A stretch of DNA of 64,000 nt. Source: Chitinophagaceae bacterium. Its GTDB lineage: Bacteria; Bacteroidota; Bacteroidia; Chitinophagales; Chitinophagaceae. The notes beneath the pieces were generated by a model. It was given only the letters and a program-made list of their open reading frames with translations, was not told the DNA's origin and searched no databases. The stretch covers positions 62,001-126,000 of the forward strand of contig JAMLGU010000004.1 in assembly GCA_023957575.1 (NCBI GenBank), written 5' to 3'. Positions 44,108 to 54,325 of the stretch are shown here, in pieces (the stretch's first letter is position 1; each line of letters opens with the position of its first letter). A program made the translations under genes and the position numbers.

Positions 44108-45454
44108 CTATTTCAGATAAAACAATTTACTGCCATGCATAGGAACCTCAACTTTTATACTATTGCGTAATTTTCCTAATGACTGATTAGTCCACATATC
44201 GACAACCTTTGCTTTTTTCTTAATCCCCAGTTCTGATAAGGGCACTTCAATGGTCATTGGCTCCCTGCTATCCGAAATATTAAACAAGGCCAGATATTTT
44301 GCTCCTGTTTTGGCATTAACAGAGGTTACCGCAAGCTTACCATCCTTTTGGAATAGCTGACGTACTTTTGAACCATGCCGATGCATCTCCAATACTTCTT
44401 TATTGGTAAGCAATGACAAAGTAAATGGATCCATACTCGGCATATCACCGCCAAACATAAGAGGAGAACGGAAGATTGTAAAAAACGTCATTAGCGAATA
44501 TTGCTCATCTTTTGTTAAACGACTTTGCCTATCGCCTCCTCTTTCACCACGTATAGATATTCTTCCCAGCGGAATCATATCACAGTCCGGCCAGGTGCCT
44601 GGCTTTATGTAAGGGTACCAGTTCTGCGCTACTTTCATCAGGTGGATCATGTGACTCCATACATCCCAAACATCATCTACCATTCGCCACATATTGGCAT
44701 GAGCGCTGATGTGCTCAGCATTTTCAAAGGGGGTATCGCCGGGAGAAGTACTTAGTACAATAGGGCGACCGGTTTGATCTATCGCCTTGCGGATTAGTTC
44801 AATTTCCGGTTGGTGATAAGGAGTGGAAAGATCATCAACCTTAATAAAATCTACTCCCCATGAAGCATATAGATCCATAATGGAGTTATAATACTCCTGA
44901 GCGCCCGGCTTTGAAGCAACTATAGTATAGTTGTCTTTTAGCCACTTGCATTGCATCTCGGTAGAATAAATCTGATCGGCTGTAACTGAGGCTCCTTTTA
45001 CGGGTGTTTTTTTTGCAACGGCTTCTTTGGGAATACCTCTCATGATATGAATACCAAACTTAAGCCCTTTGGCGTGTACATAATCAGCCAATGCTTTAAA
45101 CCCGACTCCATTTACTGCGGATGGAAACCTGTTTACCGCAGGCAGGTAGCGCCCAAACTCATCCATAATATACCTTGGGTCTGTTTGATTATATCCGCCA
45201 GCTTTATCATTTTCAACGAACCACCTGATATCAACAACTATATATTCCCAACCATAAGGCTTCAGATGTGCTGCCATATAGTCGGCATTAGCTTTTACTT
45301 CGGCTTCTGTAACGGAAGATCCGTAACAATCCCAACTGTTCCAGCCCATTGGAGGGGTTAATGCCCATTTACGAAAATCCTGCTGTGCAAAAACATGATA
45401 GCAAATTGACGTTTGCAATATCAGCCCTAAAAATAAAATCAACTTTTTTTTCAT
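44108..45454 (-). CDS. GH27 enzyme with beta-L-arabinopyranosidase signature
   Basis: The 448-residue secreted protein has a signal peptide ending at HVFAQ and the GH27 opening LTPPMGWNSWDCYG. Asp207 in FIKVDDLS is the nucleophile and the Asp260/Asp261 pair in RMVDDVWD includes the acid/base. In alpha-galactosidases the first strand ends in an Asp-Asp pair that binds O4/O6 of galactose; here it is Asp75-Ile76 (VVDIRW). The same Asp-to-Ile change is known from GH27 beta-L-arabinopyranosidases. Removal of beta-L-arabinopyranose caps from arabinogalactan is therefore more likely than alpha-galactosidase action. Confidence 0.88.
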   Translation of the reverse strand: MKKKLILFLGLILQTSICYHVFAQQDFRKWALTPPMGWNSWDCYGSSVTEAEVKANADYMAAHLKPYGWEYIVVDIRWFVENDKAGGYNQTDPRYIMDEFGRYLPAVNRFPSAVNGVGFKALADYVHAKGLKFGIHIMRGIPKEAVAKKTPVKGASVTADQIYSTEMQCKWLKDNYTIVASKPGAQEYYNSIMDLYASWGVDFIKVDDLSTPYHQPEIELIRKAIDQTGRPIVLSTSPGDTPFENAEHISAHANMWRMVDDVWDVWSHMIHLMKVAQNWYPYIKPGTWPDCDMIPLGRISIRGERGGDRQSRLTKDEQYSLMTFFTIFRSPLMFGGDMPSMDPFTLSLLTNKEVLEMHRHGSKVRQLFQKDGKLAVTSVNAKTGAKYLALFNISDSREPMTIEVPLSELGIKKKAKVVDMWTNQSLGKLRNSIKVEVPMHGSKLFYLK

Positions 45455-45548
45455 TTATTTATTTTTTATTAAGTGGATATATCTGACCACAATAGTTGGA
45501 ATAATATATTTTTCGCAAAAAATTTCTATATACGGTATAAAGAAAAAG

Positions 45549-47492
45549 CTATTTATTTTTAACCCATACTTTCATTTTCCCTACACCACGATTCGACCAG
45601 GTAAAGTAAGGAATAAAATTCCAGGTATGCTGCGCTTGGTCTTTAGCTATAATTTCGTTAATACCTCCTAATTTATTCGCATTGTAGCGCACTTCAAAAT
45701 CGGATTGAGCAAAGACTTTATCAAACGTTTCCTGATTATCAATTCTTTCCATGCAATATACCAGTGGGCCACACTGTACCGCAGTCTTCCCCTTATTTTC
45801 GGCTACAAGCAAGTTTGATGAAACGTTTCTTACTTCAAAAGGGAAATTCACTTCTACCCTGTCGCCTTTCTTCCACTTTTTATTAATTACTATATAACCA
45901 TTTTTTATCTGGTAGTTTTGCTTCTTAGAATTCACAAATAATGTAACGCCTTTTGAAACCGGTTTCTGGTAAACGTACAGTTGCGATACCGTCTTATCAC
46001 TTGCCCAGTCCGGTATTCGTATTTTAAGAGCAAAAGTTGTTTTCTTAACTGGATTTATAGTTAACTGCACATTGGCTCCATAGGGATATTGAGTATTTTG
46101 AATAATATTTACATCCTCGTTATTAAAGCGCAAATTAGCTTTGTTGGAAGCAAACAGATTAACGTAGATCCCCTCTTTATCTGTATCATAAATTAATGCC
46201 GGTATAGATGGCAAAAATCGGATCAGGTTAGTAGGGCAGCATGGGCAATCGAACCAGCCCGCACGGGTAAGGTTTCCCTGATTAAATTTATACACGCCAT
46301 CAGATTCCAATGGATTAGGATAGAAGAAAGCCTTGCCATCGAGCGAAATTCCCGGCAATACTCCATTATAGAGCATGCGTTCCAGTACGTTATAGTAATC
46401 TGCATCTCCAAAAGTGCGAAACATCCTGTCAGCCCACATTACACCGCCTATTGCAGCACAGGTTTCATTATAAGCAGAAAGATTAGGCAATTCATAATTC
46501 TTTCCAAAAGCTTCACCTTCGTGCTTAGCGCCTATACCACCTGTTACATACATTTTCTGATGAACCATATTATGCCATAAATTCTTGATAGTGGTTTTAT
46601 ACTTTTCATCGCCTGTTATAGCTGCTACATCAGTGATACCTGCATAAAAATATACTGCGCGTACAGCGTGCCCCACTACTTCATCCTGCTCCAGTACCGG
46701 TTTTGCATCCTGCCAATATTCTCCACGTGGCTTCCGGTGTTCGGATGTGCCACGCAGGTCAATGAATTTTTTAGCCAGACTGAAATAATCTTTATTACCT
46801 GTAATTAAATAGAGTTTTATCAGACCGGTCTCTACAATCTCATGACCGGGAATACTGTAATTATCAGGTGCGCCAAATACTTTAACCAGCAGGTTTGCAT
46901 TTTTTAGTGCAATATTTAGCAAATTTTTCTTTCCTGTCGCATAATAGTGTGTTGCAGCAGCTTCAAAAAGGTGTCCGCTATTGTAAAGTTCATGGCTCAT
47001 TTCCAAATTATCCCATCTTTGTTTGCATTCACCCACCCATTTGGACGGTGGTACAGCAGGATTAATAGTACGCCATGTTGTCAAATAACCATCAGATTCC
47101 TGCCCCCGTGCTATGATAGTAATATATTTATCGAGTAGCGTCTCAAGCTCTTTATCGGGAGATGAAACTAATGTAAGAGAAGCTCCTTCTATGATCTTGT
47201 AAGGATCCGTATCATCAAAAGGCATTTTACCCAATACTTTGCCGGTACCGCCTTTTATCACTTTTTCTGCTGTCAGGAAATTTTCAAACCGACCATTTTC
47301 TTCGCATTTCTGTAAGGCGAATGGAATAGTGACCTGCTGAATCTGGCGAATCTTGGGGAGCCAGAAATTATCAGTAAGCTGGACTTGACGCAGATCGACT
47401 TTTTGAATTGCATAATCGGCAATTTCCAAAGACTGCGAAAATATTTGAATCGCAGAAAATATAACGATTAGACAGCATATTATTCTTTTCAT
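45549..47492 (-). CDS. GH127 beta-L-arabinofuranosidase
   Basis: The 647-residue secreted protein (signal peptide ending near IFSQ) is a full-length DUF1680/GH127 enzyme. The zinc-thiolate active site can be read: Glu343 and Cys345 in NETCA and Cys418/Cys419 in CPCCPTN; the equivalent residues in the bifidobacterial enzyme are the zinc ligands and the cysteine nucleophile. The (alpha/alpha)6 barrel spans about 30-440, followed by two beta domains. It would cleave terminal beta-L-arabinofuranose. It lies between the GH105 and GH27 genes, with 172- and 94-base spacers that hold no other gene. Confidence 0.93.
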   Translation of the reverse strand: MKRIICCLIVIFSAIQIFSQSLEIADYAIQKVDLRQVQLTDNFWLPKIRQIQQVTIPFALQKCEENGRFENFLTAEKVIKGGTGKVLGKMPFDDTDPYKIIEGASLTLVSSPDKELETLLDKYITIIARGQESDGYLTTWRTINPAVPPSKWVGECKQRWDNLEMSHELYNSGHLFEAAATHYYATGKKNLLNIALKNANLLVKVFGAPDNYSIPGHEIVETGLIKLYLITGNKDYFSLAKKFIDLRGTSEHRKPRGEYWQDAKPVLEQDEVVGHAVRAVYFYAGITDVAAITGDEKYKTTIKNLWHNMVHQKMYVTGGIGAKHEGEAFGKNYELPNLSAYNETCAAIGGVMWADRMFRTFGDADYYNVLERMLYNGVLPGISLDGKAFFYPNPLESDGVYKFNQGNLTRAGWFDCPCCPTNLIRFLPSIPALIYDTDKEGIYVNLFASNKANLRFNNEDVNIIQNTQYPYGANVQLTINPVKKTTFALKIRIPDWASDKTVSQLYVYQKPVSKGVTLFVNSKKQNYQIKNGYIVINKKWKKGDRVEVNFPFEVRNVSSNLLVAENKGKTAVQCGPLVYCMERIDNQETFDKVFAQSDFEVRYNANKLGGINEIIAKDQAQHTWNFIPYFTWSNRGVGKMKVWVKNK

Positions 47493-47664
47493 CTATTATT
47501 ATTTTATGTGGTCGGATGGAATATCGCAAAGCAATCAACTTTGGGGATTTGCTAGAGGCCGATAGCTCATTTCATACTGCTCACTCCATTATCCCTCAGT
47601 TCCGAAAGTGAGCTAATATAACTCATTTTAAAGAATATTATTTATACTCCCGGTATTAATTATC

Positions 47665-48804
47665 TTATTGAACATATCTATACATTTCTGCCGCTGCCAA
47701 CAAGAACGCTCCTACACCAAAGGGCGATGTGGCCTCTTTGTTTACTATTTGTCCGGGAATAGCTCTTTCACCAATTGGCTGTACATACCCAATTTTACCA
47801 TTAGGTTGCATTGCAACCTGAGTAAGATATTCCCATGCTTTTATGGCTATGGGCGCATACTCTTTTTTATCCAAAAAGCCATTATTCATACCCCAAAGCA
47901 ATCCGTAAGTAAAAAATGCAGTACCGCTCGTTTCGGGGCCTGGAGCATGTTGTGGATCCTGCATGCTTCGAGTCCAATAGCCTTCTGCCTGTTGGGTATT
48001 TTTGATAGTGACCGCCATGTTTTTAAACCTGTCTATATACATACTTCGATACTGGTCAGTTTTAGGAAGATCATTTAAAACCTTGGGTATTGCTGCAAAA
48101 ACCCATCCATTTCCTCTAGCCCAAAAATCCTTTTTACCATTTATACTTTTGTGTTTGGGATAAATATATTTTGCATCTCGATAGTAAATCTTTTCAACAG
48201 AATCATACATAACAGAATCGGCATATTCAAAATATATACCAAGCTTATTCAGATATTGTGGATTACCTGTAATTCTATACAGTTTCGTCATCACAGGCAT
48301 CACCATGTATAGCCCGTCAGCCCACCACCAATAATCGTTTTGTGGAGTACTCATCTGATACTCCATTACTTCTCTGGCTCTGGCTATTTTCTTAGGATCC
48401 TTTATTTTGTCAAGGTTGTATAAATCTATATAGGTTTGAAAACAAATTTGCCAGTCACCAAACAAAACATACTGATTCGTTTCTCCATAACTATACTTCC
48501 ACTCAGTTTTATCATTAGAGGTGGCACCCATCCAATTGTTTTTCTCTGCCCATTTTTTCGAATAGTCTTTATACCTTTTATTACCGGTAATTTCATAAAC
48601 AGCCATATTGCCGGTATGGTATGCCGCTTCATCCCAAAATGCCCATCCCGGATTGGAATGTGTAGCCTGCCAATATTGATTTGCTTTATTCATAACAGAA
48701 AGCACCTGCTTTTTAGCAGGAACTTTCTGTTTGTTATTTTTTTGAGCATAACTATTGTACACCAACAACAGCATCCCCGAAATAATGAATAACTTTAGCT
48801 TCAT
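47665..48804 (-). CDS. GH105 unsaturated glucuronyl/rhamnogalacturonyl hydrolase
   Basis: The 379-residue secreted protein (signal peptide ending at NSYAQ) is one (alpha/alpha)6 barrel. AAYHTGNMAVYEITGNKRY near 60-80, WWWADGLYMVMPVMTKLY with Asp163, and DFWARGNGWVFAAI near 228-241 are the family blocks; the Asp corresponds to the general acid that hydrates the 4,5 double bond. It hydrolyses unsaturated uronic acids created by polysaccharide lyases. The natural supplier in this operon is the PL42-like enzyme. It starts 2 bases after the SusD stop, so it is tightly linked to SusCD. Confidence 0.93.
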   Translation of the reverse strand: MKLKLFIISGMLLLVYNSYAQKNNKQKVPAKKQVLSVMNKANQYWQATHSNPGWAFWDEAAYHTGNMAVYEITGNKRYKDYSKKWAEKNNWMGATSNDKTEWKYSYGETNQYVLFGDWQICFQTYIDLYNLDKIKDPKKIARAREVMEYQMSTPQNDYWWWADGLYMVMPVMTKLYRITGNPQYLNKLGIYFEYADSVMYDSVEKIYYRDAKYIYPKHKSINGKKDFWARGNGWVFAAIPKVLNDLPKTDQYRSMYIDRFKNMAVTIKNTQQAEGYWTRSMQDPQHAPGPETSGTAFFTYGLLWGMNNGFLDKKEYAPIAIKAWEYLTQVAMQPNGKIGYVQPIGERAIPGQIVNKEATSPFGVGAFLLAAAEMYRYVQ

Positions 48805-48806
48805 AT

Positions 48807-50819
48807 CTATTCCGTTTTATCTTCGTCAGCCACAGCTTCCTGCCAGGTATCCCATTTTGGAGTAGCGGCATCATAACCATCATAACCATAATTCTGACTC
48901 AATACGCCTTTGTTATTTGCAGTAATGGAAGAATTTGGAATTGGCCAATAAAGATTACATTTATCCATTTTGTAATTAAGTGTGCGATTGTTAGAGTTAA
49001 TTCCTCCACGATTATAAATACCTCCATTGTTTATAACACGTTTATACCAATAGCTTCCACCACTCAGGTCTGTACCTGAAGACTTGTCATAGGTATCAAC
49101 ACTATACACGTTCCCCCATTCATCAGGCTTGTCGCTTAAAGCCAGACAGTAGGAAACACGGCTTAGCTCCATGTGTCTCCACTCTTCGAGATATAGCTCA
49201 CGGGCACGCTCATTCATTATATCACCAATCGTAACGGTGGTATAAAGCTGAGAGCAACCGGCTCTTTTTCTTATTTCATTTACATCCACTGCAGCTCCTG
49301 CAGCATCTCCAAGATAAAACTTAGCCTCTGCACGCAACAGGTAAGCTTCGGCCAGGCGATACAGGTACCAATCAGCATTGCTGCCTTTTGAGGCACCAGC
49401 ATACGCATTAGCTCCCAGATTGGCTTCGGCCTCAGCATCAGTAATAAATACTTTATAATGCGGCCATTGAAACCAGGAACGAATGGTATCAGCGCACAAA
49501 AGGGCTCCGGTAGTTGGGTGATATAGCTTTAGATTTTGTCCCCTGTAAGCATTACCGGCAGTACCGTATTTGAGCGAATCCATTCTTACCCAGTTACCAA
49601 CACTGCTGTTATGTCGCAAGTCATCCACATCCTCAATTCCATTAACAACCCATAGGCCCTTTTGAGCAAAAGGAGTAGGGCGAAAAGTGCCGATACCACG
49701 TCCTAACGCCCGTCCATAATCAAGATCTGCACGATAATTGGCATTATTACGAGCATACAGATCCAACGCATTCTGTCCACCGGGCGTTTTCAGGTTGCCT
49801 GAGTTATACAGTGGCGTAAAAATACGCATCGTAGCAAAAGCAATATTGGATTGCGCTCCACGATTGGGAATACCCATGATTGTTTCGGTATTGGCAGCAA
49901 TTAGCTTATTCTCTGGTCGGTGCAGATCCCAGATTACATTACGAGTAATCTTCCATGTTTGAGGTTCTCCACCAGGATAAAAAGTACCAAATGTATTTTT
50001 CATAAGTGTATATCCGGACTGATTGATCAACACATCAGCCTGATCTTTAGCTTTCTGAAATTGCCCGGTAGCCAAATAACATTTGATGAGCAGCATACGG
50101 CAAGCGCCTTTATTGACCGAGCCGATATATGTCATATCTTTTTGCTCAGGGACCCACTCAACCGCAAATTCCATATCCTTTGTAATCATGTCAAGAATGG
50201 CCGCCTTTTTTGTACTACGATAATTCTGTTTAGGTACTTCAAGTATCTTAGTGATCAATGGCACATCACCATATTGAAAAACCAAAGCCAGATAACGGAA
50301 CGCACGATGAAAATAAGCCCTTCCTTTATAAGCATTCTTAGTGGCTTCACTGAGGCTTCCCACTTTATCAACATAAGTCAGAATAGTATTTGCATATTTA
50401 ATACCATTGTATGTTTCTTCCCAATAGTGATTAATATAATTACCATCATTACCTCCCGGACCGGCAGCGCCTCCGGTAGGTTTCAGATTATCGGCGAAAT
50501 TGTAGTTCACAGAATTACCATCCACATCAGTTTTTCCATACACAGCCAGGTCAGAAAACATATATTCAGTTCCTATAACAACTGAGTTGGTATTTGCACC
50601 TGTATTTGTCCAGTAAGAACGTATATGTCTGTCACTGATGGCCAGAGCTGCCTTTAAACCCGATTCGGTACTAAAAGTAGTGGCAGGCTCATAAATAGAG
50701 AGGGGATCCGGTTTTAGAAAATCTTTGGAACAGCCACCCATCAATGCCAATCCGCATACAGCAATTATTAATGTTAACGCTGATAATGCTTTTTTATTTT
50801 TATATGTAAATATGTTCAT
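48807..50819 (-). CDS. SusD/RagB-family outer-membrane glycan-binding lipoprotein (second locus)
   Basis: The 670-residue product has a lipobox in LMGGCSKDF with cysteine near residue 30. NGIKYANTILTYVDKVG, GRAYFHRAFRYLALVFQYGDVPLIT and LYRLAEAYLLRAEAKFYLGDAAGAAVDVNEIRKRAG, followed by MNERARELYLEEWRHMELSRV, are the typical SusD blocks. It lies 12 bases downstream of SusC and 2 bases upstream of the GH105 gene. Ligand is predicted to be arabinogalactan-type oligosaccharide from the enzyme set. Confidence 0.95.
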   Translation of the reverse strand: MNIFTYKNKKALSALTLIIAVCGLALMGGCSKDFLKPDPLSIYEPATTFSTESGLKAALAISDRHIRSYWTNTGANTNSVVIGTEYMFSDLAVYGKTDVDGNSVNYNFADNLKPTGGAAGPGGNDGNYINHYWEETYNGIKYANTILTYVDKVGSLSEATKNAYKGRAYFHRAFRYLALVFQYGDVPLITKILEVPKQNYRSTKKAAILDMITKDMEFAVEWVPEQKDMTYIGSVNKGACRMLLIKCYLATGQFQKAKDQADVLINQSGYTLMKNTFGTFYPGGEPQTWKITRNVIWDLHRPENKLIAANTETIMGIPNRGAQSNIAFATMRIFTPLYNSGNLKTPGGQNALDLYARNNANYRADLDYGRALGRGIGTFRPTPFAQKGLWVVNGIEDVDDLRHNSSVGNWVRMDSLKYGTAGNAYRGQNLKLYHPTTGALLCADTIRSWFQWPHYKVFITDAEAEANLGANAYAGASKGSNADWYLYRLAEAYLLRAEAKFYLGDAAGAAVDVNEIRKRAGCSQLYTTVTIGDIMNERARELYLEEWRHMELSRVSYCLALSDKPDEWGNVYSVDTYDKSSGTDLSGGSYWYKRVINNGGIYNRGGINSNNRTLNYKMDKCNLYWPIPNSSITANNKGVLSQNYGYDGYDAATPKWDTWQEAVADEDKTE

Positions 50820-50831
50820 GTCAGAGTATTT

Positions 50832-53800
50832 TTAGAATGTTATATTTAATCCAAGTGTGAAAAGACGTGTAGCGAGCCCTCCTGTTTCAGGATCGCCATA
50901 TTCCCAGTCCTTTTGCCATACAGCTACATTACGAACAGAACCATACAGCTTAACTTTCTGAACACTCAGTCTGCTACTTAATGCCTTTGGCAGTGAATAA
51001 CCAAGTGCTATGTTTTCCAAACGAATAAAGGACCTGTTATACAACTTACTGGCACCTGCGCCAGCCGGAGCCATAGCATCTAACCGCGCATATTTGTTGG
51101 TTGGGTTTTCGGGAGTCCAGTATTCCTTAGCGAAAGTATTAAAATTATAAGTAATTAAAGAACCGCCATTATCCTTATTCAGATACTCACCGGAAAGGCT
51201 TTTATGCCCCATATAGGAATATATATTAAATGAAAAATTCCAGTTTTTAAAAAAGGTGAAATCATTGCGTAATTGCCAGTTAATGGGCGGCGCCGTCTGA
51301 CCTAAGAACTCACGGTCTTTATCATTGTACACCGGTGTAGTGGTGCCATTTGCATTTACCTTGTCATCAGCTGTATAATTATTAGCCACTTTAGGATCAC
51401 CCGGTTTCTGACCATACTTTGCAGCTTCTTCAGCTTCGCTGGTTTGCCAGATACCTGTTACACGGTAATCCCATATTGCACTAATAGGGTGACCAATGAA
51501 CCAGCCGTTGGATTTATCATCCATTTCTTTTTGGCCGATAACATTTCCCTGTGCATCCAGTATATTTTCATTCTGGTAGTAAAGATGTTTGATGGTATTT
51601 TTGTTATACGAGAAACTTAGGCTTGTTTTCCATTCCAATATTTCGTTTCTGACATTCTGCGAACTAATGAAAATTTCAAACCCTTTGTTCCGCACTTCAC
51701 CCAAGTTGGTAGTGATGCTGGAGAATCCTGTAAAAGGTGGGAGTCGCTGCCCCATAATCATATCATGAGTTTTCATGGAATAATAATCGACAGACCCGGA
51801 AATGCGATCGTTCAAAAATCCAAAGTCAAGTCCCAAATTGAACGCAGCTGTTTTTTCCCATTCTAAATTGGGGTTGGCCATACGGTCCACCAGCAGGTAT
51901 TTCACTTCTTCCATTGTACCGTTGTTCAGTATATAACCCATAGTTGCACCTAAACCTGATCCTAAATTTGCCAATGATATGTAAGGATCCCCCAGCGATC
52001 TGTTCCCATTTTCACCCCAGGATGCCCTTAATTTTCCGCTACTGATTATGTCATTTCCTCTAAGGAATTTTTCGTTGGTAAAAGCCCAGGCAAATGCCAG
52101 AGAAGGAAATACTGCGTAAGGATTGTTTTGTCCGAATGCAGAATATCCGTCACGCCTAACCGAAGTAGTCAGCATATACCGGTTATCGTACGAATAGAAA
52201 AGGCGAGCAAGCAACGCATCAGCGCTTTCATGCGAATCATAGGTAGAGAAAGAGCTGTTTTCTTTTGTTGCATTTGAGGTATTGTGGAACCCAAGTGCAT
52301 CAGATGGCAAAATATTTCGGGCATTTATTACATCTGACCAATACCTGCGGTTTTCAGCCTCCTGTACCAATGTCAGCGTCAAACGATGCTTTTGGGCAAA
52401 TGTTTGATCCCAAGTGATTGTGTTATTGAGCGACCAGTCGAATCGTTTGGAGCTTTCACGATCTACTCCCCGATTTACAGGAACAGATTCGGGCAAAGCT
52501 GCCGACATAAAGTAACGATTGTAAAACCATTGATATCGTGGCGATGCATTGAATGAATAAGTAATATTAAAAGGTAGCTTTACTTTGGCATTCCATATTG
52601 TATTCAATACAGTAAATCCCTTTTCAAGTTCCAGATATTGCTTGTCAAAATCATGATTGACACCCCTTTTTATACTTCCATCGCCCATTGGATATTGAGC
52701 CAGACTTCCGTCTTCATTGCGGTAGTGGCTAAAGGGGGAATTACGTATCTGGTTAGCATCCCAGTAGTTTAACCCCAGTCCGGGCTGAAGGTCGCCATCA
52801 CTGCGGTTCTGAAAGTTAACGTTCGCACCAATCTCTAACCATTTATTTACCTTTCCTTCCAACTTTAAATTAGAGCGTACAGCCTGATAATCATTATAGT
52901 TAACAGCGCCCTCATTGCGCAGATAGCCCAAAGACATGTAATAATTCATTTTATCACTGGCGCCGGACACACTTGCATTATAATCCTGATTAAATCCGTT
53001 GCGGAAAGTGTGTTTGTACCAGTCAAATGTATTTCCTGCCAGGTAATCCTTTAAGACACCTCCTTCCAGCCCTAAGCGTCGAGCATATATGCTGGCATCA
53101 GATTCTCCGCTTGCGTTGGTAGTATAAGCACGCCATTGCTCTATAGAAACGCCATATTTGCCCAGATTTTCGGGACTATCATAATAACCAGGTTTGCTTA
53201 GCATAGAAGAAGTTTGATAGGCCTCATAAGCTCCAGTTGTGGCATTTTTACCATAAGTATCTTTCCTATACCAATCTTCACGGTATTTCATATAAGCATC
53301 GGGGCCAAATACTTCCCGATAAGCGCTCTTGGTTGTGGCACCCACATTTGCACTGAAATTTACAATAGGCTTACCTTGTTTTCCTTTTTTAGTAGTAATG
53401 ATGATAACACCACTTGCTGCTCTTGAACCATAAACCGCTGCAGCAGAAGCATCCTTTAGAACATCAATTTGTCCAATATCATCCGGGTTGATCTCTGAAA
53501 GCTCACCATAAAAAATCATACCGTCTAAGATAATCAGAGGGTCGTTATGACCGCCTGAGGTATATACCGATCGCTGGCCACGTATCTGCATGGAGCCGCC
53601 CCCCTTTGCAGAAGCATTGTAGCCCACCTGTAAACCCGGTGTGCCTCTTAGAATGTCCTGAACAGTATTTGGATTTTCATTCGCCAGATTATCTGGTTTT
53701 ATCTGAACTACCGCTCCTGTCAGGTCCTTTTTTCTCATGGTACCATAACCCACTACTACAACCTCATCCATTGCCTTGGCTGATGTAGCAACCAACGTAA

Positions 53801-54101
53801 TATTGATCTCGGGGTTATCGCCTATCACGACTTCTTTGGTAACGAAGCCAATACTTGTGAAAACCAGCGTTTGACCTTTGGTGGCAGCAATAGTATAGAC
53901 ACCAAGGTCATTTGTCATAGTTGCCGTGCCGGAGCCTGATACTGCAACGGTAACTCCGGGCAAAGCTTTACCCTCATCATTTAAAACCATCCCTTTAATG
54001 ACCTGCTGAGCATTAATGGTAAAAGAAATAAATAACAAAAAGGATAACAATAGCAAAATTTTGCCTGGCTTTTTTTGGGAAACGAGTAATCTTACATTCA
54101 T
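50832..54101 (-). CDS. SusC/RagA-family TonB-dependent transporter (second locus)
   Basis: The 1089-residue protein has a signal peptide ending at TINAQ, a carboxypeptidase-like regulatory domain (IKGMVLNDEGKALPGVTVAV), the segment MDEVVVVGYGTMRKKDLTG, a plug domain with DVLKDASAAAVYGSRAASGVIIITTKKG, and a C-terminal barrel ending in RLFTLGLNITF. It imports oligosaccharides together with SusD. Upstream (54102-54325) a tandem direct repeat probably binds the hybrid two-component regulator encoded next to it, so this gene is the first of the regulated operon running down to 37335. Confidence 0.95.
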   Translation of the reverse strand: MNVRLLVSQKKPGKILLLLSFLLFISFTINAQQVIKGMVLNDEGKALPGVTVAVSGSGTATMTNDLGVYTIAATKGQTLVFTSIGFVTKEVVIGDNPEINITLVATSAKAMDEVVVVGYGTMRKKDLTGAVVQIKPDNLANENPNTVQDILRGTPGLQVGYNASAKGGGSMQIRGQRSVYTSGGHNDPLIILDGMIFYGELSEINPDDIGQIDVLKDASAAAVYGSRAASGVIIITTKKGKQGKPIVNFSANVGATTKSAYREVFGPDAYMKYREDWYRKDTYGKNATTGAYEAYQTSSMLSKPGYYDSPENLGKYGVSIEQWRAYTTNASGESDASIYARRLGLEGGVLKDYLAGNTFDWYKHTFRNGFNQDYNASVSGASDKMNYYMSLGYLRNEGAVNYNDYQAVRSNLKLEGKVNKWLEIGANVNFQNRSDGDLQPGLGLNYWDANQIRNSPFSHYRNEDGSLAQYPMGDGSIKRGVNHDFDKQYLELEKGFTVLNTIWNAKVKLPFNITYSFNASPRYQWFYNRYFMSAALPESVPVNRGVDRESSKRFDWSLNNTITWDQTFAQKHRLTLTLVQEAENRRYWSDVINARNILPSDALGFHNTSNATKENSSFSTYDSHESADALLARLFYSYDNRYMLTTSVRRDGYSAFGQNNPYAVFPSLAFAWAFTNEKFLRGNDIISSGKLRASWGENGNRSLGDPYISLANLGSGLGATMGYILNNGTMEEVKYLLVDRMANPNLEWEKTAAFNLGLDFGFLNDRISGSVDYYSMKTHDMIMGQRLPPFTGFSSITTNLGEVRNKGFEIFISSQNVRNEILEWKTSLSFSYNKNTIKHLYYQNENILDAQGNVIGQKEMDDKSNGWFIGHPISAIWDYRVTGIWQTSEAEEAAKYGQKPGDPKVANNYTADDKVNANGTTTPVYNDKDREFLGQTAPPINWQLRNDFTFFKNWNFSFNIYSYMGHKSLSGEYLNKDNGGSLITYNFNTFAKEYWTPENPTNKYARLDAMAPAGAGASKLYNRSFIRLENIALGYSLPKALSSRLSVQKVKLYGSVRNVAVWQKDWEYGDPETGGLATRLFTLGLNITF

Positions 54102-54270
54102 ACAATCGTTTTTTTTGTTTATAAAATTGGTTTAACTTTTAAATTATTGGTAATATCATAAAAAACATCTGTCTGAAATTCTTCAAATCTTAGTTGAGTT
54201 TTATTATTTCTTTCACAAGCAATTAACAATTGTGAAAAATACAAGTGCAAATTAAACAGTGACTTTGGCC

Positions 54271-54313
54271 AAATAGAGGGGTAAAATCGTAATAAAAGGG
54301 GTATTATTCGTAA
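54271..54313. promoter_or_regulatory. Tandem direct repeat, candidate HTCS operator
   Basis: Two units, AAATAGAGGGGTAAAATCGT (54271-54290) and AATAAAAGGGGTATTATTCG (54291-54310), repeat with a 20-base period; AGGGGTA, AT and CGTAA are shared. AraC-type output domains of hybrid two-component systems bind such helically phased direct repeats. The site is about 170-210 bases upstream of SusC and directly follows the regulator gene's end. Confidence 0.6.
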
Positions 54314-54325
54314 AAATTAGTGAGT

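Noticed and set aside
45478..47520. TGTGGTC(A/G)GAT-like sequences in two gaps (near 45480 and 47510) as a shared operator
   Set aside because: Only about ten loosely matching bases in opposite orientation and no palindrome; chance is likely.
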